This document shows, piece by piece, positions 34,258 through 43,411 of a stretch of 64,000 bases of DNA; position 1 is the first letter of the stretch; the number at the start of each line of letters is the position of its first letter. The notes under the pieces are model-generated. The model had not been told where the DNA came from, did not search any database, and was given only the letters and a program-made list of their open reading frames with translations. Where the stretch lies: the NCBI RefSeq assembly GCF_003987045.1, contig NZ_PIPZ01000003.1, positions 124,001 through 188,000 of the forward strand, given 5' to 3'. Made by a program: the position numbers and the translations under genes. Source of the stretch: Pseudidiomarina marina (GTDB taxonomy: Bacteria > Pseudomonadota > Gammaproteobacteria > Enterobacterales > Alteromonadaceae).

Positions 34258-36198
34258 ATGCGATTCATTTCCATGTTTCCCATTGTCGCCATCAGTTTAT
34301 TGCTGGTGGCATGCGGTAAACCGGCGCCAGAGACAACACAGCCAGCGGCGGATGCACAGTCAACGCAACAGGCATCCGCTAAAGCGGAGGTGCCAACGTT
34401 TAGCGCTGAAACCTTCTACAACACCGTGACATTATTTGGGTCGTCAATTAATCACGATGGTACTGCGGTTCTTGTTACCAGCGATGAAAGCGGCATTTTT
34501 AATGTCTATAGTTATCCGCTTGATGGTAGCGAACCGACGCAACTGACCAATTCAACCACCGATGCCATGATGGGGGTGAGCTGGTTCCCCAACGACGCAC
34601 GCATGTTATATACCGCAGACCAAGGCGGTAACGAGCTGAACCATTTATATGTGCACCGCGAAGATGGCACAACACAAGATTTAACACCGGGCGAGAATTT
34701 AAAAGCGATGTTTGGCGGTTGGCACGAAGACGACATGCATTTTTACGTGATGACCAACGAGCGCGATAATCGCTATTTCGATGTGTATCAGTACAACGCG
34801 GTAGACTACAGTCGTGAAATGGTGTTCGAAAATAATACCGGCTTTAATGTTGATGCCATTAGTCCGAACGGACGTTATATGGCGCTCAGCCGAACCAATT
34901 CGAACGCCGATTCTGATTTATTTTTGGTTGACCTTGAAGCAGAGGCCGTTGAACCTCAATTAATTACCCCAACTGATGGCAATGTTCAGCATAATGCCTA
35001 CACATTTACGCACGATAGCAGCAAACTTATTTATGGCACAGACGGCCATGGTGAGTTCTATCAGGCTTGGGCTTACGATATGGCATCAGAAGAACACAGC
35101 GAGCACTTTGTTGCCGATTGGGATGTGTCGTTCTTGTATTTCTCTGATTCTGGGAAGTACCAAGTGGTTGGCGTGAACGCTGATGCAAGTACTGAGCTGA
35201 CGATCACTGATACAACGACTGGCTCTGAAGTTGTATTACCTGAGCATCCTCCGGGTGATTTACGTGGCGTGAATTTCTCAGATGATGATACGACCATGGT
35301 GTTTTATGTCAACTCTGATGTGTCGCCGTCAAATTTGATGTTCTGGCAGGTCGGTAGTGAAAACGTGGTGCAACTCACCAATACGTTAGCCGAAGGCATG
35401 GAACCAGAGCACCTTGTTCACAGTCAAGTCATTCGGTACCCAAGTTTTGACGAACTGTCGATTCCAGCCTTGTTATATAAGCCACATCAAGCTAGTGCCG
35501 AAAACAAAGTACCAGCTGTTATCGTGATTCACGGTGGTCCAGGCGGACAAGCGCGTAAAGGCTATTCGGCAATGATTCAGCATTTGATCAATCATGGTTA
35601 TGCTTTGCTTGGAGTGAACAACCGCGGCTCATCAGGTTATGGCAAAACTTTCTTCCACCTTGATGATCAACGCCACGGCGAAGATGACTTGCAGGATATT
35701 GTGTATGGCAAAAAATATCTGCAAACCCTCGATTGGGTTGACCCCGATCGCATCGCAGTCATGGGTGGCAGCTACGGTGGCTATTTGACCATGGCGGCGC
35801 TAGCGTTTACTGATGAGTTTGATGCCGGTATCAATATTTTCGGTGTCACCAACTGGGTGCGCACACTTGAGAGTATTCCGCCGTGGTGGGAAAGCTTCCG
35901 TCAGTCGCTATACGACGAGTTAGGTGATCCAGCAACCGATGGCGAGCGCTTGCGCCGTATTTCACCGTTGTTCCATGCCGACAACATAAAAGCACCGGTA
36001 TTAGTGGTGCAGGGTGCAAATGATCCGCGTGTGCTACAAGTGGAAAGCGACGAGATGGTGGAAGCCATACGTGCCAACAACGTGCCAGTTGAATATGTTT
36101 TATTCGATGATGAAGGGCACGGCTTTAGCTCGAAAGCGAATCGAATTGAGGCACAAGAAGCCTACGTTAATTTCCTCAATACCCACTTAAAACAGTAA
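34258..36198 (+). CDS. S9 family prolyl oligopeptidase-like lipoprotein
   Basis: An exported serine peptidase of 646 residues from the ATG at 34258, which has AGGATAG before it. The signal peptide ends in lipobox LLLVACGKP. A beta-propeller (about 45-390) precedes the alpha/beta hydrolase domain. The catalytic triad is Ser 505 (GGSYGGYL), Asp 589 (GANDPRV) and His 621 (DEGHGF), matching the DPP/AOP branch. HGGPGGQARKG is the oxyanion loop. It likely trims peptides at the cell surface, in line with the proteolytic lifestyle suggested by the DUF885 gene. Confidence 0.92.
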   Translation: MRFISMFPIVAISLLLVACGKPAPETTQPAADAQSTQQASAKAEVPTFSAETFYNTVTLFGSSINHDGTAVLVTSDESGIFNVYSYPLDGSEPTQLTNSTTDAMMGVSWFPNDARMLYTADQGGNELNHLYVHREDGTTQDLTPGENLKAMFGGWHEDDMHFYVMTNERDNRYFDVYQYNAVDYSREMVFENNTGFNVDAISPNGRYMALSRTNSNADSDLFLVDLEAEAVEPQLITPTDGNVQHNAYTFTHDSSKLIYGTDGHGEFYQAWAYDMASEEHSEHFVADWDVSFLYFSDSGKYQVVGVNADASTELTITDTTTGSEVVLPEHPPGDLRGVNFSDDDTTMVFYVNSDVSPSNLMFWQVGSENVVQLTNTLAEGMEPEHLVHSQVIRYPSFDELSIPALLYKPHQASAENKVPAVIVIHGGPGGQARKGYSAMIQHLINHGYALLGVNNRGSSGYGKTFFHLDDQRHGEDDLQDIVYGKKYLQTLDWVDPDRIAVMGGSYGGYLTMAALAFTDEFDAGINIFGVTNWVRTLESIPPWWESFRQSLYDELGDPATDGERLRRISPLFHADNIKAPVLVVQGANDPRVLQVESDEMVEAIRANNVPVEYVLFDDEGHGFSSKANRIEAQEAYVNFLNTHLKQ

Positions 36199-36212
36199 GT
36201 GTAATTAACAAA

Positions 36213-36256
36213 GCGCCGTGCTTGCGATTCTTACCGAGCAGGTACGGCGTTTTTAA
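36213..36256. terminator. Terminator between S9 peptidase and LysR gene
   Basis: GCGCCGTGCT pairs with AGCAGGTACGGC in a stem with a small bulge, followed by GTTTTTAA. It lies between two convergent genes and overlaps the end of the LysR frame by a few bases. Confidence 0.75.
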
Positions 36257-37122
36257 TTCAGTAACGTACTGATAATGGTTGATTCAAATTCGCGTTTCGC
36301 CGTGATGGCATAGAATTTTTCGACCACGCCTTCTAGCGTGCAGTATTTCTTTAGCACACCAGCTCGTAACTCGTCTTGCACCACAACTTCAGGTACTACC
36401 GTCACGCCTTGAATACTGCGCGACATCACCCGTAGCATCGCCATGTCATCCACTTCAGCATAAGGTGTCAGTTGCAGGTTGTTTTCCTCACAATACATAT
36501 CAAATTGCGTGCGAATATCGCTACTTACGCCGGGCACGAGTACCGGAACTTTATCTAAATCACGAGGGAATTCTTTGCCTTGTAACGCTTCGGTATTGGG
36601 GCCAATTAAGCTCACGCTTTGTTGTGCTACGCACTGGCAACGAATTGGCAAATGAAAATCAGAGGCGACGGCTCGATTTGAGAGAATTAAATCGAGTTTA
36701 TGCATACTCAGTTGTTCGAGTAATTGCTCAAGACTAGCTGACAACAACGTCAGCTGAATGTTGGGGTTACCAAGAATGGGTCTTAAGAAGTTTTCTTGGA
36801 AGTTTCGTGAGAGCGTTGCCACAGCACCAACCCGAAATGTTTGTACCACGTGCGTGTCGCCGCGCTCGACCATTGACATCATTTCGTGACTTAAATTGAA
36901 AATTCGCTCGGCGTAGTTGAGTACCACATGCCCGAATTCGGTCAATTTAAGGCTACGACCTTCACGCACAAATAAATCTTGTCCTAGGCGCTCTTCCAAC
37001 TGTTTGATTTGTGACGATAACGCAGATTGAGACACGTGTAACTGCTGTGCGGCACGAGTTAAATGCCCTTCTTTGGCCACTGTCCAAAAGTAAAATAAGT
37101 GATGAAAGTTCAGTTCACGCAT
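36253..37122 (-). CDS. LysR family regulator (NhaR-like), likely controls dabBA
   Basis: A 289-residue LysR protein with the NhaR-type N-terminus (LNFHHLFYFWTVAKEGHLTRAAQQL) and winged helix SQSALSSQIKQLEERLGQ. The effector domain begins near residue 92. It is divergent from dabB with 136 bases between, the arrangement often seen for regulators of DAB carbon uptake operons. The intergenic region has short GTTC-N9-GAAC symmetry and AT-rich promoter-like sequence. Probably a CO2- or pH-responsive regulator; the signal is inferred from context. Confidence 0.85.
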   Translation of the reverse strand: MRELNFHHLFYFWTVAKEGHLTRAAQQLHVSQSALSSQIKQLEERLGQDLFVREGRSLKLTEFGHVVLNYAERIFNLSHEMMSMVERGDTHVVQTFRVGAVATLSRNFQENFLRPILGNPNIQLTLLSASLEQLLEQLSMHKLDLILSNRAVASDFHLPIRCQCVAQQSVSLIGPNTEALQGKEFPRDLDKVPVLVPGVSSDIRTQFDMYCEENNLQLTPYAEVDDMAMLRVMSRSIQGVTVVPEVVVQDELRAGVLKKYCTLEGVVEKFYAITAKREFESTIISTLLN

Positions 37123-37258
37123 GGTCGGAGCACCTCAGTGGCGTTTGCTCGGTAAAATGTTCGTAAAAACAGAACGGTTGTATATTTTATATCTATTTTA
37201 CTGAAGGTATGCTTTTTGGCAACATGCACACTAACATAACACTAGATACGTTATATGG

Positions 37259-38776
37259 ATGAATCACATGCTTGAAACATGGCCCTTTGCCGCGGTTTGG
37301 TTGATTGGCTGGCTCGCTAGCTTAGTCGCGCCGCCACGTATGTTGTGGCAAGTCGCAAAGTTAACGTCACTCAGTGCGTTATTGTGTGCTGTTATGTTGG
37401 TTCTGTTCTCTGCCTTCAGTGCTGCGCCTGCCGACCGAGTTGGGCTGGTGGTAATTGCCTTAGTGGCCGTATTGGGCTGGGTGGTGACCCGTTTTGCGAA
37501 GCATTATTTGCAAGGCGAACCAAATCAAATCATGTTCATTCAGTTTACGTTGTTCACGTTAACCAATGTGGGCTTAATTGTTGTTAGTGACCACTTACTT
37601 CTGATGTTGCTAGGGTGGTCATTGACCAGTGTGGGGCTACATAAACTACTGCTGTTTTATCATCAACGCCGCGCTGCACAAATTGTTTCACACAAAAAGT
37701 TCATCATTAGCCGCCTTGCCGATGTGTTGTTATTACTGGCGGTTACGTTGACCTATATTGACGTTGGCTCGTTGAATCTTGCGGCTATTAATGCGCATGT
37801 TGCGGAGTTTTCAGAGCTTTCGATATGGCTAGAGCTGACCATTGTGTTGGTGGCGCTAGCTGCAATTTTAAAGACCGCTCAGTTGCCGTTGCACGGCTGG
37901 CTCATTCAAGTGATGGAGGCGCCCACACCAATCTCGGCATTACTTCACGCCGGTGTCGTCAACCTGTCTGGTTTTGTGCTGTTACGCATGGCACCGATGC
38001 TGGCGCAAAGTGACATTGCTCAAGCCTTGTTGGTGGTGGTGGGTAGTTTATCAGCGGCGCTGGCCGCACTGGTGATGCTTACCCGAATCAGTATTAAGGT
38101 GCGATTGGCATGGTCAACCTGTGCGCAGATGGGCTTTATGCTCATGGAGATAGGGCTGGGATTATATGAGCTCGCGTTGTTACACCTTGTTGCGCATTCA
38201 CTCTATAAAGCTTATGCGTTCTTAAGCGCTGGAGAGGCGGTAGAACAGGCACGGCTGCAACGTCTATTAGCGCCAGCTTACAGTGTGACGCGTAAGAAAT
38301 TGTATGTGTTGAGCCCGTTAATTAGTGCAGCAGTAATTGGTGTGTCATTCGTCGTTTGGCAGTGGGTGCTGCCGCAGTTTCATGTAAGTTGGGTGGCGCT
38401 GATTATTCTTACCATTGGTTTTGCGCCCTTATTGTGGCCGCAACGCGACATGACGGCGAAGCTTTTTAGGCTGGGTTTGCTACGTGTATTGTTACTAACT
38501 CAGCTGTATTTTATTTGGCATCTACTATTTGCTGCCGCAGTACCAAGTCAGGGCAAGACACACATTGCTTTAGTTGTTTGGGTGGCATTGGTGTTTGTGG
38601 CGTTGTTCGGTTTACAGCTATTGGTGCAGCTATACCCACAACACAAATGGTCGCGGAGTTTATATCCGTGGGCCTACAACGGTTTTTACCTCGATGAACG
38701 GTTTACCTTGGTAACCTTTAAGATCTGGCCATTGCCGCCGGCTCAAACAGATGCTTCGAAGGAGATTATTTCATGA
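37259..38776 (+). CDS. dabB: Inorganic carbon transporter subunit DabB
   Basis: A 505-residue membrane subunit related to the NuoL/MrpA proton channels, with about 13 helices. Family blocks seen are the loop HKLLLFYHQRRAA, HGWLIQVMEAPTPISALLHAGVVN (read in parts, about 215-238) with the key helix-break Pro and Glu, and LVAHSLYKAYAFLSAGEAV. It is thought to couple cation flow to the hydration of CO2 by DabA. The ATGA overlap with dabA makes stoichiometric translation likely. Length is typical of DabB. Confidence 0.92.
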   Translation: MNHMLETWPFAAVWLIGWLASLVAPPRMLWQVAKLTSLSALLCAVMLVLFSAFSAAPADRVGLVVIALVAVLGWVVTRFAKHYLQGEPNQIMFIQFTLFTLTNVGLIVVSDHLLLMLLGWSLTSVGLHKLLLFYHQRRAAQIVSHKKFIISRLADVLLLLAVTLTYIDVGSLNLAAINAHVAEFSELSIWLELTIVLVALAAILKTAQLPLHGWLIQVMEAPTPISALLHAGVVNLSGFVLLRMAPMLAQSDIAQALLVVVGSLSAALAALVMLTRISIKVRLAWSTCAQMGFMLMEIGLGLYELALLHLVAHSLYKAYAFLSAGEAVEQARLQRLLAPAYSVTRKKLYVLSPLISAAVIGVSFVVWQWVLPQFHVSWVALIILTIGFAPLLWPQRDMTAKLFRLGLLRVLLLTQLYFIWHLLFAAAVPSQGKTHIALVVWVALVFVALFGLQLLVQLYPQHKWSRSLYPWAYNGFYLDERFTLVTFKIWPLPPAQTDASKEIIS

Positions 38777-41190
38777 GTCAGGCGCAAGACACTTTAAGAG
38801 CGCAAGTAGAAGCGGCTGTTGTATCTGCATGTGCCCACATTGCGCCGGCATGGCCTTTAGATCAGATGATTGCAGTGAACCCATATTGGGGACGTGCCCA
38901 TCAGTCGTTCGCGAAAGCCGCAAAACTACTAGAGCTTACTGCGGCGTCGCCGCTTTCAATGCGCAACGATTATTACGCGCAGCTCTGGCAAGATGGGGTG
39001 ATACAAGAATCACATTTGCAGCAGGCGATGGATGAGCTGAGCTCTGAGCATTCCATGACGCACTTGGTCAGTTTTGTCGGTGGGAAAAATTATAAACCGC
39101 TTGCTCTTCCGCTTCTGAGTGACTGCTACGACAAAACGCGCGATTTAAATCATGAGCCAGGTTGGCATGAAACAGTGACCTTCCAAGTGTCGCAATTTTG
39201 TGCTGCCTATTTTGATGAATATCAGGCCGCTTGGCATCCGCACAAAGATGCGCCGCTGTATGCGAGTTGGTTGAATGAGGTTCGTCATGATCGTAGCGTA
39301 CGAGTCTTAATGCATAGCGATGATTTAATTGCGCGTGCCGATGCCATGCATAGCGACCCGATTGAACAATTGACGCAGGTGTTGCGATCTTTGGATATTC
39401 CACCTGAGCAATGGGATTTGTGGCTGGAAACGGTTCTCATGCGTGTGAGCGGGTGGGCGGCTGCTTGCTCGTATCGTGCGTGGCAAGCGAACTTGCGCGG
39501 CGAAACAGATACCACGCTGATGGAGCTATTGGCTATTCGCGCAAGTTGGGAATGGTTGGTTGACAGTGGTGGTCGCGAAGACGATAGCGTTTGGGTGCGT
39601 TGGCGCGCACTATGGGACAAAATTGGCAACTATGATTCGCTGTCACGTAGCAAACTTTTAGTTTGGCAACGTGCGCATGAACTCGCTTATCAAGAGCAGT
39701 TGGCGCAAGTGTTAATGCAGAAACCTTCGGCGGCTTCTGGGGCTCCTGAGGTGCAAGCATTCTTCTGTATTGATGTGCGCTCCGAAGTTTTCCGCCGCCA
39801 CTTTGAAGCTCAATCTGATGGCATTCGCACCGGTGGTTTCGCTGGATTTTTTGGGCTTCCAATTGATTACACGCCGCTGGGTACGCAGAGCACTCGCGCG
39901 CAGTTGCCGGGCTTATTGGCGCCGAGCTTGAATGTAACTGACAGCAGCGGTGATGCTTCAAAAGACGTTGAGTTAGCGACAATTCGTCGGGTGAAACTCC
40001 AAGAAAAAGCCAGCTTGTGGCCATTTAGTAATGTGCCGGCTTCATCGTTTAGTTTGGTTGAAACGCTGGGCATGGGGTATTTGGGTAAGTTACTGAAGGC
40101 AAGCTTCTTTAAAGCAGATAATAACGGCGTTGATAAGCTTGGACTCTCGGAAGACGACTGCTGCTCATTACGACCAACTTTGGGTGTGGATGCTGAAGTG
40201 CTGCCGTCGCGCGTGGATCTCGCCGCGGGTGTGTTGACTGGAATGGGGCTAACCTCGAACTTTGCGCCGCTGGTATTGTTAGTGGGGCATGGCAGTACGA
40301 GCCAGAATAATCCGCAGCGGGCAGGTTTGGATTGTGGTGCGTGTTGTGGCCAAACCGGCGAAGTGAACGCCCGCGCATTAGCGCAGCTGCTGAATCACAA
40401 AGAAATTCGTCGCGGTTTAGCTGAGCGTGGCATTGTCATTCCGAAAACCACTTATTTCATGGCTGCTTTGCACAATACCACGACAGAAGATGTCACGCTG
40501 TATGAGGCCGATGCGGTTCCAGCTAGTTGGCAATCGCAGTTAGCACAGGTCGAGTTGCAGTTGGCGCGCGCCAGTGATGCGGCACGCTTAGAGCGAGCAC
40601 CAACTTTAGGTTTGGAACTTACTGAGGCGAGCATTGAAAAACGCCGTGCTGCATTTGTTCGCCGCGCCTATGACTGGTCGCAAACGCGCCCAGAATGGGG
40701 TTTAACCAACAACGCGGCATTTGTGATTGCGCCGCGTGAACGCACGCGAGGGCTTTGCCTAGAGGGGCGTAGCTTCTTGCACGACTATCACCCTAAGCAA
40801 GATGCCGACGGTGCCGTACTCACGCAGATTATGACCGCACCAATGATTGTCACCAACTGGATTAACCTGCAGTACTTTGGTTCGACGGTTGATAATCAGC
40901 GCTTTGGTAGTGGCAATAAAACCCTGCATAACGTGGTGGGCGGTCGCTTGGGTGTGTTTGAAGGTAACGGTGGCGATTTGCGTATCGGCCTCGCCTGGCA
41001 ATCGATTCACGACGGCCAGCAATACCGCCACGAACCGCTGCGCCTGAACGTTTACATTGATGCGCCAATGGAGCGCATCGCTGCGATTGTCGCTGAGCAT
41101 GAAATACTCCAGCAACTCATCGGCAACGACTGGCTCTACGTGTTTCAACTGCCCGAGCCCGGCTCTCCGCCCCGCCGCTTTAAGCATTAA
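38773..41190 (+). CDS. dabA: Inorganic carbon transporter subunit DabA
   Basis: An 805-residue soluble subunit (UPF0753/DUF2309), a beta-carbonic-anhydrase-like enzyme that traps CO2 as bicarbonate. The zinc site is intact: Cys 332 and Asp 334 (FFCIDVRSE), His 506 (LVGHGSTS) and Cys 521 (LDCGACCGQ). Their spacing is almost the same as in Halothiobacillus DabA2. IAPAWPLDQMIAVNPYWG is the N-terminal family block. It overlaps dabB by four bases. In a heterotroph it would supply bicarbonate for anaplerotic carboxylations at low CO2. Confidence 0.95.
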   Translation: MSQAQDTLRAQVEAAVVSACAHIAPAWPLDQMIAVNPYWGRAHQSFAKAAKLLELTAASPLSMRNDYYAQLWQDGVIQESHLQQAMDELSSEHSMTHLVSFVGGKNYKPLALPLLSDCYDKTRDLNHEPGWHETVTFQVSQFCAAYFDEYQAAWHPHKDAPLYASWLNEVRHDRSVRVLMHSDDLIARADAMHSDPIEQLTQVLRSLDIPPEQWDLWLETVLMRVSGWAAACSYRAWQANLRGETDTTLMELLAIRASWEWLVDSGGREDDSVWVRWRALWDKIGNYDSLSRSKLLVWQRAHELAYQEQLAQVLMQKPSAASGAPEVQAFFCIDVRSEVFRRHFEAQSDGIRTGGFAGFFGLPIDYTPLGTQSTRAQLPGLLAPSLNVTDSSGDASKDVELATIRRVKLQEKASLWPFSNVPASSFSLVETLGMGYLGKLLKASFFKADNNGVDKLGLSEDDCCSLRPTLGVDAEVLPSRVDLAAGVLTGMGLTSNFAPLVLLVGHGSTSQNNPQRAGLDCGACCGQTGEVNARALAQLLNHKEIRRGLAERGIVIPKTTYFMAALHNTTTEDVTLYEADAVPASWQSQLAQVELQLARASDAARLERAPTLGLELTEASIEKRRAAFVRRAYDWSQTRPEWGLTNNAAFVIAPRERTRGLCLEGRSFLHDYHPKQDADGAVLTQIMTAPMIVTNWINLQYFGSTVDNQRFGSGNKTLHNVVGGRLGVFEGNGGDLRIGLAWQSIHDGQQYRHEPLRLNVYIDAPMERIAAIVAEHEILQQLIGNDWLYVFQLPEPGSPPRRFKH

Positions 41191-41192
41191 GT

Positions 41193-41218
41193 GGGGTGCA
41201 GTCCAAGGACTGCACCCC
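41193..41218 (+). terminator. Hairpin after dabA
   Basis: GGGGTGCAGTC-CAAG-GACTGCACCCC, a perfect 11-base-pair stem just after the dabA stop. It is followed by a pyrimidine tract (TCCTCCTAC) rather than a pure T-run. Confidence 0.6.
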
Positions 41219-41288
41219 TCCTCCTACACACCATTGTCATAAAGCTGTGGTAAACTTTGCGGCATTATTAACTAATCGAGAAAGATAG

Positions 41289-42485
41289 ATGAAATATGTA
41301 GTTGGATTGTTACTGGCGTTGGCTTGCCTGCAAGCGCAGGCAACGGAAGAGCAGACGGTGGTATTGATTTCAATTGATGGTTTTCGCCACGATTATATTG
41401 AGCTGCATGGCGCACCAAACATTGCCAAAATTGCCGAGCAGGGTGTTCGCAGTGAGGGCTTGATTCCGGTTTATCCGTCAAAGACTTTCCCGAATCATAT
41501 TTCAATTGTGACCGGCCAATACCCATCGAATCACGGCATTGTGGATAACAACTTCTACGATACCGAGCGTAAGCAGCGCTACAAAATGGGCGATGGCGTG
41601 AAAGACAGTACCTGGCTGACCACGTTGCCGATTTGGAACCTTGCCGAATTTCAGGGCGTGAAAGCCGCAACCTTCTTCTGGCCTGAGTCGGAAGCGCGCA
41701 TCAATGGACGTACACCAAGCTACTATTTCAACTACAGTACACCGGCACCGAATCGCCAGCGCATCGATCAAATAGTTGAATGGTTGAAGTTACCCGAAGC
41801 CGCGCGCCCACGTTTGGTCACCGGTTATTTTTCGATTGTCGATACCATGGGGCACCGTTTTGGCCCAGAGTCACATCAAGTGGCAAAAGCTGTAAAGCAT
41901 GTGGATGAGCTTATTGGCGAGTTATGGCAACGTATTCATGACGAAACCGAGGTGCCGGTCAATCTCATTTTAGTGTCTGATCACGGCATGTCACAAATTA
42001 CCGCGAAAGACATGATTGATGTGAAAGAGCTCAATATCGACGAAGAACTGTTTGAAATCGTCAACGCATCAACACGTTTGATGATTTATCCGAAAGAAGA
42101 CGTATCTGCGGATCAGATTCAGCAACTTGAACAGCGCTTGAAGCAAAAACAAGGTAACTTTGTCATCGAATCTGAGCAGCAATTGGCGCAACTCGGTGTA
42201 ACTGACGGGCCGCGCAAGCCAGCTATAGTATTGGGAACAACGGCACCAGCAACTTTTACGACGCGTCCGGAAGAACAGCGCAAAGATGGCGGCACCCACG
42301 GTTTCCATTCAAGTCGCGACATGGATGGCTTATTCGTAGCAGCTGGACCAGCTATTCAGCAGGGCACTCAAATTAATCGTTTCAGCAACATCCATATTTA
42401 TCCGTTTATGGCCAAGTTGCTAGAACTGGAATTGATGACCGAAATTGACGGTGATGCCGAGGTGTTAACGCCAATTATTCGGTAG
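41289..42485 (+). CDS. ENPP-type alkaline phosphodiesterase / nucleotide pyrophosphatase
   Basis: A 398-residue exported enzyme of the alkaline phosphatase superfamily. The signal peptide ends near QAQA-T (residue 18). Two-metal site motifs are present: SIDGFRHDY with the first Asp, SKTFPNHISIVTG with the nucleophilic Thr, GYFSIVDTMGHRFGPESH with Asp and His, LVSDHGM, and GTHGFHS with the last His. It resembles the nucleotide pyrophosphatase/phosphodiesterase family and would cleave nucleotide phosphodiesters in the periplasm for phosphate or nucleoside salvage. Its end overlaps the GNAT gene by 11 bases on the opposite strand. Confidence 0.9.
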   Translation: MKYVVGLLLALACLQAQATEEQTVVLISIDGFRHDYIELHGAPNIAKIAEQGVRSEGLIPVYPSKTFPNHISIVTGQYPSNHGIVDNNFYDTERKQRYKMGDGVKDSTWLTTLPIWNLAEFQGVKAATFFWPESEARINGRTPSYYFNYSTPAPNRQRIDQIVEWLKLPEAARPRLVTGYFSIVDTMGHRFGPESHQVAKAVKHVDELIGELWQRIHDETEVPVNLILVSDHGMSQITAKDMIDVKELNIDEELFEIVNASTRLMIYPKEDVSADQIQQLEQRLKQKQGNFVIESEQQLAQLGVTDGPRKPAIVLGTTAPATFTTRPEEQRKDGGTHGFHSSRDMDGLFVAAGPAIQQGTQINRFSNIHIYPFMAKLLELELMTEIDGDAEVLTPIIR

Positions 42486-43275
42486 CAGCGGCTAACGGTT
42501 TCATCATAATAATATCCCGCTGTGGGTCATTCCCCAGCGGGAATACATGTGAACCAACCTCAATAAATCCTGACTTTTTATAGAATGCGATGGCGCGCGG
42601 GTTATGCTCCCAAACGCCTAGCCACATCACGTCGTTACCTTTGTGTAGCATGGCATCAATAGCTGCCTGCATTAAATCTTGTGCAATGCCTTTGCCATGC
42701 CAGTCTTTATCTACATATAAACGCTGTAGCTCGCCAGCTGATTTAGCTTGAACGCATTCTGGTGTATTGCCCCAGCGAAGTTGCACGAATCCGACAATAT
42801 TCCACTCATGCGTCGCCAGTAGTGTTAATCGATTGGGGTCTTGAATTTCCGCCAGTTGCAACGCTTCGCTGTAAGTTGCGTCACAATGCAAGCGCATGTT
42901 TTCTTCGGTATTGTCAGCCGCAAAGGTATCGACGAAAGTCCGCCGAGCAATTTCTGAAAGGCGTGCCGCATCTTCTTCGGTTGCTGTTCTAATATGTGCA
43001 ACAGAAGTGCCGCGACGAGCCTGACCGTCAGCAGAACGCGTAAAATTGGGGTTGGTTTTCTCTTCGTGTTCCATCAGCAATAGCGTTAAATAAATTTTAG
43101 TTGGTAATGAGAGCACAACACCGAATGCGCTTAACGCAGCTCCTAAGATAAATCCTTGGTGGCCGATATCGTCGCTGGCAAACGTCACGCCAAGTATAAT
43201 GTGCCCGCAAACCAATAAAGCAAGGCCCAAAATAATGGCGCCTCTGAGCAGTTTAACTTGCGTTGTTTCGTTCAT
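42475..43275 (-). CDS. GNAT acetyltransferase with N-terminal membrane anchor
   Basis: A 266-residue protein in two parts. Residues 1-75 contain two hydrophobic helices (about 9-30 and 40-70) with no similarity I recognise. Residues 93-266 form a GNAT N-acetyltransferase: HIRTATEEDAARLSEIARRTF, LQRLYVDKDWHGKGIAQDLMQAAI with the acetyl-CoA loop (Q/RxxGxG/A as WHGKGIA), and NPRAIAFYKKSGFIEVG. GNAT enzymes are normally soluble, so the fused anchor is odd. It might be a natural fusion of two neighbouring genes. The frame is continuous through the junction. Confidence 0.8.
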   Translation of the reverse strand: MNETTQVKLLRGAIILGLALLVCGHIILGVTFASDDIGHQGFILGAALSAFGVVLSLPTKIYLTLLLMEHEEKTNPNFTRSADGQARRGTSVAHIRTATEEDAARLSEIARRTFVDTFAADNTEENMRLHCDATYSEALQLAEIQDPNRLTLLATHEWNIVGFVQLRWGNTPECVQAKSAGELQRLYVDKDWHGKGIAQDLMQAAIDAMLHKGNDVMWLGVWEHNPRAIAFYKKSGFIEVGSHVFPLGNDPQRDIIMMKPLAAATE

Positions 43276-43411
43276 TTTGCACTCAATATTTGCTTCGTAT
43301 AGTCACTATCAAATCATGGATTAAGACTTTCGGCTAGTCGTTCACAAAGTTAATTCCATTTCCTTAAAAACACCGTTAGGATACTTCAAAGTGATACAAC
43401 GAAGTGACGTT

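Noticed and set aside
39533-40024. Long reading frame opposite dabA
   Set aside because: Lies wholly inside a strongly supported gene, has no ribosome site or family pattern, and is the usual shadow of a GC-richer coding strand.
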